64,000 bases of DNA from Hysterium pulicare CBS 123377 (taxonomy: Eukaryota > Ascomycota > Dothideomycetes > Hysteriales > Hysteriaceae): NCBI GenBank assembly GCA_000467715.1, contig AJFK01000767.1, positions 1-64,000 on the forward strand, written 5' to 3'. The translations under genes and the position numbers were made by a program. Below, one piece after another: positions 21,399 to 32,628 of this stretch. Each line of letters begins with the position of its first letter. Within the stretch, counting starts at the first letter, position 1. The notes under the pieces are model-generated. The model did not search any database. It was not told where the DNA came from and saw nothing but the letters and a program-made list of their open reading frames with translations.

Positions 21399-24187
21399 TC
21401 TTGGGACGCGTACATATGCAGGCCCGAGGTAAGGATGAAGAACATATAGACGAGGATGATTTCGAGGATTTGGGAGTTACCAAAGGGAAGGAAGACGAGA
21501 CGCAAGAGAGTGGGATATGATGAAAGGTGCACCAGATGCCATGTTTGAAACGTAACCGAGCCGGCGCTGTCTTCAGAAGTGAGAAAGTGGAGATCATGTT
21601 GCGGCCTTACCCTTTTGTCATGTAGGCGGCATTGTTCTGGGCTGGTGGCGCACCAGAGTCACCCCCCAGATTTTCTTCGACGACTGCGGAGATACGGGGT
21701 TTTCGCTACCATTACTACCCTGGCATGGCAAGTCTTCCGAGCTCAATCATGCCTTACGGAAGAGCCTCCGTCGAACCAGTCGTCATGTCGCTGCCCAAAG
21801 GGACCAGCTTACCAAGATCTTCTACAAGTTGGCGACGCTGGTTGCTTCTCACTCGCTCTGCTGCATTCCAAATCGATCTCCGCAGGGGGGCATAAGCTTT
21901 CAGGATCTGGCGCAAGGCTCTCCATCTCCTTTCTTGCTGTGGTTGAATATTGGGAGTGCACACCCTTGGCCCGTTCCCGAGTCATTTTCTCCGCGAATAT
22001 CATCAGTGTCATCCCTGCGCGGATCCTGCTTACCCCTGACAGACCACACTGCTGGAAGCATCCCGAAACTTTATCATTGCGGACTGTGGACCGACGAAGA
22101 AGACATGGCAACATCCTCTTGCCCGGCCGAGAGCAAATTCCATATATTTGGATGGATGGAGTCGGCATAAAGCAAGCCAAGGTACTTTGGCAAGAAAGCC
22201 ACAATGCTTTCGGTCCGGGGTTCTTGGAAGTCCATCAGCTGCTGAGAGCAAGTTTGCGCTCCGACTCCAGTTCCCTCGGCGTCACCTTCGCTCCGACTAA
22301 TAAGGGCCGATCGGGGGATGGTTGCCGTGAAGCTGTCCGTGTTGAGAGTTCCCGTCGCTCAATGCCGTATCAGAGCGTGCACGGAATCATTATTGTTGTC
22401 TTGAACTGAATCGTCAAGCGGGGGTTGCCCAACTTCAACTGCGTAGGCAAAGACTGATGCCGCGGTTGTGTCCCGGGCATTGTTTCCAAAGGCCAAGGAC
22501 CTTGTTCGGTTGAAGTTGAACTCGGGTAGCCAAGAGTTGGTCAATGGCCGGCGATCGTCGTTCTCATCGAATTCTCGGCTTGCTGCCCAATCCACGTCTT
22601 CATGTCCTTAATGCTTCCATTGATGTGTCAATTAACATTCACATAATACTCGTACTAAATCTCGTGCCTCTGCTCTCATCTTTTCTCCTCATTATGTGGG
22701 GGACTTCCGTATTTCTCTCTCTCTCTCTCTCTTCTGCTATGCATATGCAAACACTGTAGTGCCATTGTCACACCACACGATACACAATACACGACATCCC
22801 GAAGAGCCTTCAACGCTCTTGCATCTGTCAACTTTCCCTTGCTTTAGCCAATACGTCGTGCGTCTTCGATCAGGGAATAATAGAGAGAAGATACCGTCAT
22901 TCAGTTCGAAAATACCCACGATCGACAAGCTAGTTCAAAGGGTTCCGATTCCTCCGGACCCACTATGTGGAGATAGTCCACATGTGTGACTGCTAGGCAT
23001 GCATGCATGCACTCAGTGTGTCCTTTTTAATTGTTCTTTGTGCTATGCTTAACAAAAGCATTGTGAAAGTTTTCACTAGGGACGTATTTGTGTGCCGGCC
23101 CTTGCCGCTATGCTGTCGCCTTATTCGCAAGCCTCACTATTGGTTTCGACGCCCTACGTCTCAACAAGACGCAAAGCATCGCAGTCACATCAATAAACAC
23201 TGCACTCATGCTATCAATGCAGCCCTGTCACCCCCCTGCGAGTACAATCTCGAAGGGTTTCCATCTACGCACCCTCCATGAACGCCCACCATCTTGCATC
23301 GCACTCACGACCTAATGAACCTTATCCAGCTTTCGACACTCGAGCACTTCACTGCACTGCAATAGTCCCACGTCCCACATCACACATCACACATTGCCAT
23401 CGCCTCACTCCAAAGTAGGATTTCTCCAGCAGGCATGCAATCGCAAGCTTCCTTTCAATAGTTCCTCGCCCGATTGAGGAGACAGGACGCAAACACGACA
23501 TATGCCAGAAAAACTGTACTACTCCAATTAGCACCATGGATGATTGCTCACTACAGTACACAGACATCAAGTGATTCCTTCTCCCCGCTACCTGCCGCCG
23601 CCCCACTCGAACCTATCATCAACTGCACTCCACTAATAAGGTTTAGACGTGAGGACACATCAGACATGCCTCCCATACACACTCTCTACTGCTAGACTAT
23701 CAGTCGATATAACGAAAGACCAACAATCCCATACACATCGTTTGACACATTCAAAAGAGGAACGAGTGATTGTGTGGGGAGAGCTATTGAAACCCATTTC
23801 ACCTATCTAGAAAACAATATTCGAAGGAGGAAGAAAGATGAATAAGAAGTGAAACAAAAGGTATCCAAGTAGAAAGAAAAAGAACGAGAACATATCGAAA
23901 GATACTCCATCCAAGATGCTGTGCATTGACATGACTGACCGAATTCCCTAAAACATTCACCAAAGAAAGCATAAAAATCTCGGGCCCAATTCGAAGATCA
24001 ACGCCCGGGGGGATATATTTCCAATTTCCAAAATGTGAAGATTTCATCCAACATAAGAGATAATTCTCCTCGGTCCAATACATGAGATAAATCCCCTCAA
24101 AATCCAACACAATCATAAAAACGAACGTAACGCCTCTTCCTCCTCCTCTTTCCAGCTAGCCCTCACTTTCCAACTCTGTACCTTTCC
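21399..24187. other. Long gene-free interval with simple repeats
   Basis: This 2.8-kb gap lies upstream of rhodopsin-domain protein 2 and downstream of the kelch/BTB gene. It holds a CT microsatellite (22714-22733), a GCATGC run (22997-23010) and short open frames on both strands. One minus-strand stretch near 22310-22075 reads as protein-like (with LLYADSIHPNIWNLL) but has no start, splice partner or known motif. It may be a relic or chance. Confidence 0.5.
22714..22733. repeat. CT dinucleotide microsatellite
   Basis: About ten CT units in non-coding DNA. Confidence 0.9.
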
Positions 24188-27100
24188 CTACGCACCCGAC
24201 AATCCCAATCCAACCCCATCCCCACCACTTCCCACCCCGCCAGTACTATCCTCCCTCCCACTCCTCCCACCACCCCGTCCCATCTCTCTGATCCTCCTCC
24301 CTTCCATCAACCCCCTAAGCCCACGCTTCTGCAACCCCACAACCGCGCTAACCTCGCCAGCCCAAATCTCCCTCTCATTCCCAATCCCGCTTCCCTCTCC
24401 GAGCCCGCTCTCCGACGCGCTCGTCGACGCAGACGTAGACGTCGAAGTAGCCGAGCTGACTTCATCGTCATTGGAAGACTGGACATCGGTGTTGATCCTT
24501 AGCGCACGAAGACCGGGATCCAAAGATCGCGCGGGATTGGAAACGTTTCCTTCTGGGCCATTTCCTAGGTTGGTACTTCCACCGTTGAGAGCGCTGCCTG
24601 ATCCTCCGCTGTTCATCGTCCCGAAGAATTTGACGCCGTCGCCGCCACCGGCTGCCATGGCGGCGGCGTTGAATATGGCGGCTGTGTTGCGACCGTCGAG
24701 AAGAACGTGTAGGCGCTCGATAATGGCTTCTAGGAGTCCGTCAATGTGGTACGGTCGGGCTAACTGCAATAGTGAACAAAGGATTTGTGGACTACAGAGC
24801 GGGGAGGAGGGAGGAGGGAGGGAAGATGTATAGAGGTAGTGGATGAGTGCCTGCAGCGTGAGATGAGTGTGCGGGAGATAGAGAGTACGAGGTCGATTTG
24901 AAGGGAACTGGGATCTAGGGTCGGGCGGGTGAAAGGGTTGGGAAGAGGTTGAAGAGTTCGAAGTGGCTGTGGCGTCTGAGGGAGCGAGGGAAGGGGTTAT
25001 GGTGTTGTTCGTTAATGTGGTAGCCGCACTATACGTTGTCTTTATACTCGGTGTGATGGTGACGCTGGAATTTCGAGATGGCCCAGAGGATGTGCTATTG
25101 GAGGGCCGTAACGTTGCCGTGTCTGCATTTTCGAGCGGCGAGGTACTCTCGCGTAGCAGTGTATTGAAGTAGGGACCCCACCGCCGAGCGACGAGATGTG
25201 AATTCACAGGAATGCGCTCGCCACCCATGGCTAGGAAGTCCATGTCTGCTAGTTCGCGCATGCCCAGGGCGGCTTGTCCTAGCTCTGTTGCTGCAGACAA
25301 TAACTGTCGTCCTCCCGCTCTCAGATCCAATCTATCCATCTGTTGCGGCGAGCTTACGGATGCATATGCAGAGTTGGGAGCTGAATGGCGTGGATTATCA
25401 TACAGACCGAACGCCTCGAGCTCCACCACGCAAATATTCGAGAAGTTAATCCGGCGATGGTTGTAGTCTTCCACCAGGCTTCTCTTTCGATTCCCTAATA
25501 TGACGAAGCAATTTCGTCGGTTCCAAAGTATGCCTCTATTCCAGCTCCCTTGGCTAAATATGCTGCCTCCCGTGTCTATGCGACTCCAGCTCAGGGTCCG
25601 GAGATCGAGGGCCCATAGTGCATATTCTTGTTTAGAGGATGTAAGGAATGTTCCGCTAACGACGAAGTGATTGTCAATAACACCGCCATTAGGAAAGCGG
25701 AGGCCGGGTGGGGAGAAGTTGCCGTGCATTGGTCGTTCGGAGAGTGTGCCATCCGGATGCCGGATTTGGAGTTCGAGTTTTACATCGAGAAAATTGTAGT
25801 TCGAATAGATCAGCATTGAGGCTCCTGCATCATTGGGCATAGGGTCTTGATCCTCTGAAGACTTTATTTCACTGCCTTTCCGGCTCCCCGTTCCAATTTT
25901 GGCTGGATTTATGTCTGTCAGAGGAGCAACAACACTCCTATAAGCCCCGCAACTCCTGCCCAACGTGTTCGTCGCGGTCCACTTCAAACTCCTCAAATTG
26001 AACACACTTATTTGTTCGATGTAATGATTCGAGCTGTCCTGACCACCAACTACTACCATCTCAGCACCCCCGTCACCATCCAGTTGCACTCCAATGGAGC
26101 CCTGATTTGGATTCGATGAAGACGGATTGTGCCTTATAGCCGCTAACGGTGCAGCTGCAGATGCGAATACCGCGGAAGATGGAAGGATTGTCGCGCAATG
26201 TGCATATCGTCCCTGAGGAGAATCTGTTGTTGCAACATGCATCCACGTCCTCGTCGGCACATCGAAAATGTGAACATCCGACATGACTACTACCTCTGGC
26301 TGTGCGTCCGCACCCTGTTGCGGAGGCGTCGGTTGGGTCGGCTGTGGGGCCGCTGGAGACATTCCTCCATAGCAGACCAATTTCGTATCTCCCAATGCAC
26401 AGACGCTGTGAAAATACCTTGGTGGTGGTATATCACCTTTCGCCTCTATTTTTGTCCAGTGTCGCTTCACGAGATCAAGCTCGTAGAGATCTGCAGTAAG
26501 CTGCGGCCTCATTCTCGAAAGCCTTCTCCCACCAAATACGTAGAGTTTATCTCCTAACATGGTTGTCGTAGCGCCCACTAGAGGGTGAGGCTCTCGGCCG
26601 GTCGTCCGATGTACGTTACATACCAGCCCTGATAATCCTGACGTCGTGTTTGAAGGAGTTGAAAGTCCAGCTGTCTGCAGAATTGCTGGCGAAGGCCCTG
26701 AAGAGGCAATCCCCGACCCCGGAGTTCGCGCTGCCGAACTCTGCGGCGCTCGTTCCGTGGCCGCCTCCTGGCCATCTGGACGGTTGAGACTAGTTTGGCT
26801 GCTGTTTAAGCTTGATACGTATGCACCACCCCGGAACTGATCTGAGTAAAGTTGCGATGGAGAGGGAGCGGAAGTTTGCGAATCTATCGTATTTGTCCGG
26901 CTGGCATTTGGGGTCTGACGGGCCATACTGGCCGGACTAAAGTCCCAGGCTGCCGAACACGGTGACCTGGCGATAGAACAGTCACTTGGAAGGCTGATCG
27001 GCGACGCGGGAAATCTCTGAATAGGTAAAGCCCAGGTCGGAATCAAGATCTCGACATGCCTAGATTTGACACTCGAGGATCCGATCGATTTCTTTCGACC

Positions 27101-27583
27101 TGGTAGGGGGAATTTGGAGAGACTAGGACAACCACTTGAGGCACTCGTGGAAGTCCTCGATGGGCTGACTTCAGCAGAATAGCGTGGGCTACTGGGTGCT
27201 ACGATCGGAACATAGCGCGGAATAACAATGGGAACGTGCTTGGGCCTAGTTGGAGAGGGCGAATGATCGGTTACAATTGGAGATGAACGCTGAGATGAAG
27301 CAGGGGAGATGGCGGGAGTATAAACCCTGCGATAGGGATGTTCAAGGGAACTTGCAGCGGAGTCCTGAGATTTCTTCTTTGTGCTCGGCCACACCCTTTT
27401 GAACTTTGGTGTTTTAGGTCTCCTCCAGATTGAAACAGAGTCACCCAGAGGTGTTGTGGAAGCTCCCACAGAAGGATAAGCGATAACGCCTAGCGGTAAC
27501 ATGGTCAGTAGAGAAATTAAAGTGAACACCAGGACCAAAGAAACAGATAAACTCAGCAAGCCATTGTAAGAGGATGAACTCAT
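24188..27583 (-). CDS. Large kelch-repeat and BTB protein, possible Ral2-type regulator
   Basis: A single open frame of 1131 aa from the ATG at 27583-27581; the frame extends four codons upstream to a TTG but no earlier ATG is present. Residues 1-35 include a long hydrophobic segment (LVLVFTLISLLTMLPLGVIAY). About 270 disordered Ser/Pro-rich residues follow. A kelch propeller starts near residue 330: LVGATTTMLGDKLYVFGGRRL, then PPPRYFHSVCALGDTKLVCYGG, RYAHCATIL and VVVGGQDSS. After it, DMDFLAMGGERIPVNSHLVARRWGPYF and the later LTLQALIHYLYTSSLPP give a BTB fold with a disordered insertion. The order kelch then BTB resembles fission yeast Ral2, a Ras1-pathway component, but I cannot confirm orthology. 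The N-terminal hydrophobic segment could be a wrongly read upstream region or a real membrane anchor. Confidence 0.75.
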   Translation of the reverse strand: MSSSSYNGLLSLSVSLVLVFTLISLLTMLPLGVIAYPSVGASTTPLGDSVSIWRRPKTPKFKRVWPSTKKKSQDSAASSLEHPYRRVYTPAISPASSQRSSPIVTDHSPSPTRPKHVPIVIPRYVPIVAPSSPRYSAEVSPSRTSTSASSGCPSLSKFPLPGRKKSIGSSSVKSRHVEILIPTWALPIQRFPASPISLPSDCSIARSPCSAAWDFSPASMARQTPNASRTNTIDSQTSAPSPSQLYSDQFRGGAYVSSLNSSQTSLNRPDGQEAATERAPQSSAARTPGSGIASSGPSPAILQTAGLSTPSNTTSGLSGLVCNVHRTTGREPHPLVGATTTMLGDKLYVFGGRRLSRMRPQLTADLYELDLVKRHWTKIEAKGDIPPPRYFHSVCALGDTKLVCYGGMSPAAPQPTQPTPPQQGADAQPEVVVMSDVHIFDVPTRTWMHVATTDSPQGRYAHCATILPSSAVFASAAAPLAAIRHNPSSSNPNQGSIGVQLDGDGGAEMVVVGGQDSSNHYIEQISVFNLRSLKWTATNTLGRSCGAYRSVVAPLTDINPAKIGTGSRKGSEIKSSEDQDPMPNDAGASMLIYSNYNFLDVKLELQIRHPDGTLSERPMHGNFSPPGLRFPNGGVIDNHFVVSGTFLTSSKQEYALWALDLRTLSWSRIDTGGSIFSQGSWNRGILWNRRNCFVILGNRKRSLVEDYNHRRINFSNICVVELEAFGLYDNPRHSAPNSAYASVSSPQQMDRLDLRAGGRQLLSAATELGQAALGMRELADMDFLAMGGERIPVNSHLVARRWGPYFNTLLRESTSPLENADTATLRPSNSTSSGPSRNSSVTITPSIKTTYSAATTLTNNTITPSLAPSDATATSNSSTSSQPFHPPDPRSQFPSNRPRTLYLPHTHLTLQALIHYLYTSSLPPPSSPLCSPQILCSLLQLARPYHIDGLLEAIIERLHVLLDGRNTAAIFNAAAMAAGGGDGVKFFGTMNSGGSGSALNGGSTNLGNGPEGNVSNPARSLDPGLRALRINTDVQSSNDDEVSSATSTSTSASTSASESGLGEGSGIGNEREIWAGEVSAVVGLQKRGLRGLMEGRRIREMGRGGGRSGREDSTGGVGSGGDGVGLGLSGA

Positions 27584-28821
27584 GGTTTTCAACAAGTCGA
27601 ACGATGCTCTCCAATGCTCGTTTGTACGCAGGTTGAGAGCATTGCAGCAGGTGGTAGCAAGGCCGCGGCCACCAACGTCAAGACTGCATCAAGTAGGAAG
27701 GGCGTTCATTACACATTGGGACATGGTATACATCTGTTGTGCCACTCGAATGGTGGTACCGGGATTGACTTGGAAGTATCTGCACAGTCCGCATTTGTGG
27801 GATGCGAGCGCACATGAAAGGAAATTTTAGACACATGAGGGGTTGAAGGAGAGCCTGATCCTTACGTTGACCGTCTTGCCCCAGAAGCAACTCCTCTAGC
27901 AAGGTGAAAGGAGCGACGGAGTACAGGACAGAGGGAGCTGCTATGGTGTTTTGCAGGCAGAAACCGCGTAGTCAGCCGCGTTATACGGCGATGATGTTTC
28001 GCAGACCCAGCCCGGCGGCGGGTGAAGGTGCGAGAGGCCCTCGGTGCCACAGTCCCTAAGCGGCTTAGGCGGGCTGGGGGAATGCAAGGACGTGACCCGC
28101 GCTTCTTTCAACTGAAAGAAATCTCACACGCGAATGACAGCTGCGAGCGGGCGGATGTGCAGTGCTGAGGTGCTTTCAGCTGGAGGTCTGGAGGATTGGA
28201 GGCGATGCTGAATGGGAGGATGGGTGTGGATTGCGGCGGTGATTTGTCGGCACGTCTCCTCCACAGCGCGTGAATGTCTCCCTATTTTCAAGCATCTATT
28301 TATCAATCGTGAGCCCGCTCCCCTGGGCCATTTCACTGAAGAATGGAAGTGGGCAGAAACCCCAGCTGAAATGCCTGCGAGATTTCCCGCCTGATGCTGG
28401 TTGGACCGTAACCGTACGCTTCTGCGTTTTTTTCGTTCGGTTTGGGGCCTGGATCAGCAACCAAGGCGCACGGTTTCACGGCCAATTCGCATCGTGACAA
28501 ATGATAATGGCGATGGCGCATGGAGGTGACTGCAAGATTCAACCATTGCATCAAAGTCGGCGGTTTCAGCCTTACAAAAGGGTCGCATGTCTCTACAGTC
28601 CTGGAAGCAGTTTTTGTTCTAGAAGTATTGAATCGTGTTTGTCCAATTCAGTCTAAGCTAGCCACCACTCCCGCTTTCGCCATGGTTGCCGACGATCCTC
28701 CTTGAAAATCGAGAGATTGCATTATTATTTCATACGGCGTTGCCCGACAACGCCTGGGGTATCTCCCCACGCGACTTCCACCATCGCATGATTTACCTCG
28801 TAGCCCTTCCTGTCTAGTCTC
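27584..28821. other. Intergenic between two minus-strand genes
   Basis: Promoter and leader of the kelch/BTB gene and 3' flank of the peroxiredoxin gene. No supported gene or repeat. Confidence 0.5.
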
Positions 28822-29564
28822 TCACACAGCTGCACTCGTCTTCTCCTTGGGAAGAGGGGTGAATCGCAGGTATGGCTTGACGATCCTGAAGTCGGGGAAT
28901 AGCTCCTTGGCCTCATCGTTCTTGACCGAGGGGTGCACAATCACGTCATCACCAGGGACCCAGTTGATTGGAGTTGTGACCCTGTTCTTGTCGCCGGTCT
29001 GCAGAGAGTCAACCACGCGAAGAACCTCGGCAGTGTTGCGGCCAGTTGAAGCAGGGTATGAAAGAATGAGGCGGATCGTCTTCTTGGGGTCGATGATGAA
29101 GACGGAGCGGATCGTGAACGCAATGCCCTTTGAGTCGACGTTGGTTGTGTCTTGGTAGTCCAACCTATTCATAGACATGTCAGAACCGTTCGCAACGACT
29201 CTCGGTGGCCAACTTACATGTCATACGCATACGCCACTTTCCTCTCCTTGTCTCCAATGATGGGGAAAGACAGCTTGCTGCCCGAGATCTCGTCAATGTC
29301 CTTGATCCATCCCGAATGGCTGTCGATTGTGTTCGCAGAAAGGCCGATGAGCTTCACGCCCCGCTTGGTGAATTCAGGCTCTAACTTTGCGAAAGCGCCG
29401 AGTTCGGTGGTGCAGACCGGAGTGTAGTCCTCCGGGTGGGAGAACAAGACGACCCAGTTGTTGCCAACGAAGTCATGGAAGTTGATAGGACCGTTGGTCG
29501 TCTCAGCATCGAAATTGGGGGCGATGCTTCCAAGGCGGAGAGGCTCAGGTCGCTGGTCGGGCAT
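28822..29564 (-). CDS. 1-Cys peroxiredoxin (Prx6 type), two coding exons
   Basis: Coding exons 29564-29218 and 29164-28822, separated by a 53-nt intron, give 229 aa. The AhpC/TSA fold is clear: NWVVLFSHPEDYTPVCTTELG holds the peroxidatic Cys51, Thr48 and Pro49, with the conserved Arg in FTIRSVFIIDP further on. The C-terminal half (TGRNTAEVLRVVDSLQ, then INWVPGDDVIVHP) is the 1-Cys/Prx6 extension, and I see no second Cys to act as resolver. The family reduces peroxides using thiol donors. A good acceptor (CTGTGCAG) lies four bases before the ATG, paired with a GTAAGA donor at 29625, giving a 57-nt intron in the 5' leader. Joining that exon does not extend the frame in phase, so I keep the ATG at 29564. 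No mitochondrial presequence is visible. Confidence 0.93.
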
Positions 29565-29568
29565 TTTC

Positions 29569-29625
29569 CTGCACAGAAAGCGTTAGATGATGCAAACCGA
29601 GCAAACATGAGGGGATGCTTCTTAC
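29569..29625 (-). other. Probable 5' leader intron of the peroxiredoxin gene
   Basis: On the minus strand, a GTAAGA donor at 29625 and a CTGTGCAG acceptor ending at 29569 define a 57-nt intron of the size usual in this window. The acceptor lies four nucleotides before the ATG. Confidence 0.6.
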
Positions 29626-30915
29626 GGAAAGTGGGCGTCCGGTACAGGTCTGAAGTTTGGATTGCAGCGAGAAGTGCAGGGAGGCAGGCTGGGAGAGTGA
29701 GGCAGGGGAGTCTGGACGAGCAAAGACGTGGCAGCAGTTGCTTTTGTATTGCCCGCGTTGAAGTCACCTTTGTCGCCTTCATTGACAGTTCCAGCATAGT
29801 GCGATTGCGTGCTTCGGGGTGAACATTTTTCTGCCAGAAATGGCCTGCTCACCCCACCGGCACCCCCTGGAAGCCAATTGTGTAGCTGCAAACGAAGGCG
29901 GTCTGGCATTTCGAAGCAATGCCAGCTGTGAGCTAATCTGTGCAGTGATCACGTGTGATGTTGGCTTTCTTGGGCTATCTGGGTTGGTCAGCCTGTGCGT
30001 GGTTCATATTGCTGCACAGAAAGAAGTCAGCAAACTAGGTCCCATGTCAGCATGCGTACGGCGCCGACAATATCCACCAAAGTCTATTTAGACACCAGCA
30101 AACTACTCATCATAAGCCGCACTTCTACTTTACTGACATCAGATTGGCCAATGATGAGACTATGGGAGACGTCTCAGTATCGTTCTCCGGACAGAGAATC
30201 GCCTACGGATATAACACGTCGAGGGAAGAGGTGTGGGACGGCTTACAGCCATGTCGTGCTCTTGCATTGGCCTCTAATGTCCAAGAAACGACGCCCAGAA
30301 TGAATTCGCAATACGGCGCGCACTTCTCCGTACGGCGAGCCACAACAGAAGCTAAAGCATCTGTCACAAGTCGGGTGAATTTGCAAACAACGAGACTACA
30401 TCAATTGCCAATCGTTGTAAGCCGAAGTCCAATATGGCGTGTTACAGAGAATAGTTTTACTTTCTTTTGATAGCAGAATCATCGCAGATCGGCTCTCCGC
30501 GGAGGACGGCAAGCTGAGTGACTAAGGACTGAAGTATGGCGCCGATGATCACTAGCTTCTCCTCTCCCCAACTTGAAGCTCTGCATCGTCACTACGCCAC
30601 AGGCGCATCAGCTCCACTCCAACGTCTTAAACCCGCGTTACAGAGGATTTCTCGGCAAGAAGCGCGTACAACCCCCTGCCCACCACCGGCCTTTGCAGGG
30701 AGACATGTGCGGGTACTGGTTCCCTTTGGAAGGCTTGCCGCTAAATATGCTTGCACTTCTTTGGTACTGACGCTAATATTTTGGTGGGCCGCTCACTGAA
30801 TGAACAAAAGTTATATCACCGTAAGTTCAATCTTCATCCTGCCCCCTTCACCTATTAAGAATGGCGTTATTGTTCGAACTCAGTACTTGAACTCCTTTAC
30901 CTCTGCATCTTCGTC
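29626..30915. promoter_or_regulatory. Divergent promoter region, peroxiredoxin and MFS transporter
   Basis: The region separates the leader of the minus-strand peroxiredoxin from the plus-strand transporter ATG at 30916. Both transcripts start within it. No gene or distinctive element is seen. Confidence 0.4.
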
Positions 30916-32628
30916 ATGGCCGATCCCGAGGTGGAGCTACCTTTGACACCATCCCAAATCTTAATTGCCGGGGATATCACGGGAATAAACCCCTCCCAGC
31001 ATGAAAAAAACGCGACAAACGTAGACTTCGAGAAGGATTTTGAGAAGGAGGATAATAAAGAGGACCAAAACGATGCGGAAATTGGAGAAATAATCTATCA
31101 CTATCTCACTTTTGCGACAGATCTGCCTCCTCCTACGACCATCTATCCTGTGGAGGGACAAGAATCTCCTCCAGAGCCTCCGAATCTTGCCAAGTTTACC
31201 TCCCCCTTCGATTGGTCCCAGTCTAGAAAGAATCTTATAATATGGCTGTCTTGTGTTGCAACAGCTCTGACTGCCTTTACCGCAGGGTCATATAGTCCAG
31301 GAGTTGGACAGATGACAAAAGAGTGGGATGTTAGCAACGTAGCAGCACTCGTCGGCATCACCACCTTCACTACAGGCTTCGCAGTGGCTCCTATGGTGCT
31401 GGCACCATTTTCAGAGATCAATGGGAGAAAGCCCGTCTTCATTGTCACGGGTATTCTCTTTGTCGTTTGTCAGCTTTGTACAGCCGTAACTCGGTCCTAT
31501 GCAGGCATGCTTGTCGTTCGCTTCTTCGTCGGCGTAGGCGGTTCGACCTTCTCTACAATGGTTGGTGGTGTGGTCAGCGATATCTACCATACAGAGGACC
31601 GCAACTCTCCTATGGCGCTCTTCTCCGGCGCTGCGCTATTTGGCACTGGATTAGGTCCTTTAGTCTGTGGCTTCATTGCGCAGAACACTACTTGGAGATG
31701 GATATTCTACATGCAAACCATCACCTGTGGTGTGATGATCGCGATCATTTCGGTAACTTTCAGAGAAACTCGCGGGAGCGTGCTCCTTAGCCGTAAAGCG
31801 AAAGCTTTGAATGCTTGGTATGAAGCTCGCGAATCCGCTGGTTACTATGGTATCGACATGCCCAATCCGGAGTCCCCTACCGCTAAGATCTCTCAACGTA
31901 TACGATGGAAAGTTAAGGCCGACGAAGAGCGTAGTAGCATAACGAAAATGATCGGCATTTCCCTCTACCGCCCTTTCCATCTCCTCCTGACCGAGCCTGT
32001 GGTCTTCTGGTTCTCTCTTTGGGTTTCTTTTAGCTGGGCGGTTCTCTATCTCACACTTGCGGCCATCCCTCTCGTTTTCGAACATAAGCACCATTTTAGT
32101 CTACAGGAAGCCAATGCAGTGTTCGCGGCGATGTGCATTGGCTCCATTCTTGCCACCATCCTTGCTATCTACCAGGAAAAACTGGCAAAGGCGCACGGGA
32201 AGCTCATCAATACGCCTGAAGGACGGCTGTACTTTTCTTGTATAGAGAGTGCGCTGATGCCGATCGGAATGTTCATGTTTGGCTGGACATCATCCCGTAG
32301 TATTCACTGGATTGTCCCGACTATTTCCATATCCATTGCAACCATGGGTATCTTTAGCATCTACCTCGCCGTATTCAACTATCTCGCCGATACCTATCAT
32401 CGCTACGCCAGTTCCGCACTCGCAGCTCAATCGTTTTGCCGAAATATGCTTGGTGGAGCATTTCCTTTGATTACTACGCAAATGTATCATCGCTTGACGT
32501 ACGCAGGTGCAAGCAGCTTGCTAGGCGGCATTGGGACTTTGTTGACACTTGTTCCTTGGATCTTAGTCTTTTATGGTCCTAGAATTAGAGCTAGATCGAA
32601 ATTTGCTAGCGAAATCATGGAGCGATGA
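30916..32628 (+). CDS. MFS drug:H+ antiporter-1 type transporter
   Basis: A single exon of 570 aa. A hydrophilic, acidic N-terminus of about 95 residues precedes PFDWSQSRKNLIIWLSC, the usual entry to TM1 in DHA1 transporters of the polyamine and multidrug group (TPO/FLU type). Twelve TM helices can be drawn. Motif A-like FSEINGRKPVF follows TM2, motif C-like GTGLGPLVCGF lies in TM5, and RETRGSVLLSRKAKALN opens the central loop, as is usual in this group. It is a plasma-membrane proton-coupled exporter by family. Substrate (polyamine, azole, toxin) cannot be told from sequence. The frame is intact, and it is divergent from the peroxiredoxin, which is suggestive but not evidence of co-regulation. 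Confidence 0.9.
   Translation: MADPEVELPLTPSQILIAGDITGINPSQHEKNATNVDFEKDFEKEDNKEDQNDAEIGEIIYHYLTFATDLPPPTTIYPVEGQESPPEPPNLAKFTSPFDWSQSRKNLIIWLSCVATALTAFTAGSYSPGVGQMTKEWDVSNVAALVGITTFTTGFAVAPMVLAPFSEINGRKPVFIVTGILFVVCQLCTAVTRSYAGMLVVRFFVGVGGSTFSTMVGGVVSDIYHTEDRNSPMALFSGAALFGTGLGPLVCGFIAQNTTWRWIFYMQTITCGVMIAIISVTFRETRGSVLLSRKAKALNAWYEARESAGYYGIDMPNPESPTAKISQRIRWKVKADEERSSITKMIGISLYRPFHLLLTEPVVFWFSLWVSFSWAVLYLTLAAIPLVFEHKHHFSLQEANAVFAAMCIGSILATILAIYQEKLAKAHGKLINTPEGRLYFSCIESALMPIGMFMFGWTSSRSIHWIVPTISISIATMGIFSIYLAVFNYLADTYHRYASSALAAQSFCRNMLGGAFPLITTQMYHRLTYAGASSLLGGIGTLLTLVPWILVFYGPRIRARSKFASEIMER

Noticed and set aside
21579-22409. Plus-strand frame of 276 codons in the gap upstream of rhodopsin-domain protein 2
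   Set aside because: It has Cys/Arg/Ser-rich chance-like composition, no recognisable motif, and overlapping open frames on both strands; not convincing as a gene.
29381-29797. Minus-strand frame overlapping the peroxiredoxin start, as a possible presequence exon
   Set aside because: Splicing it to the peroxiredoxin exon joins a different reading frame, so it cannot extend the enzyme.
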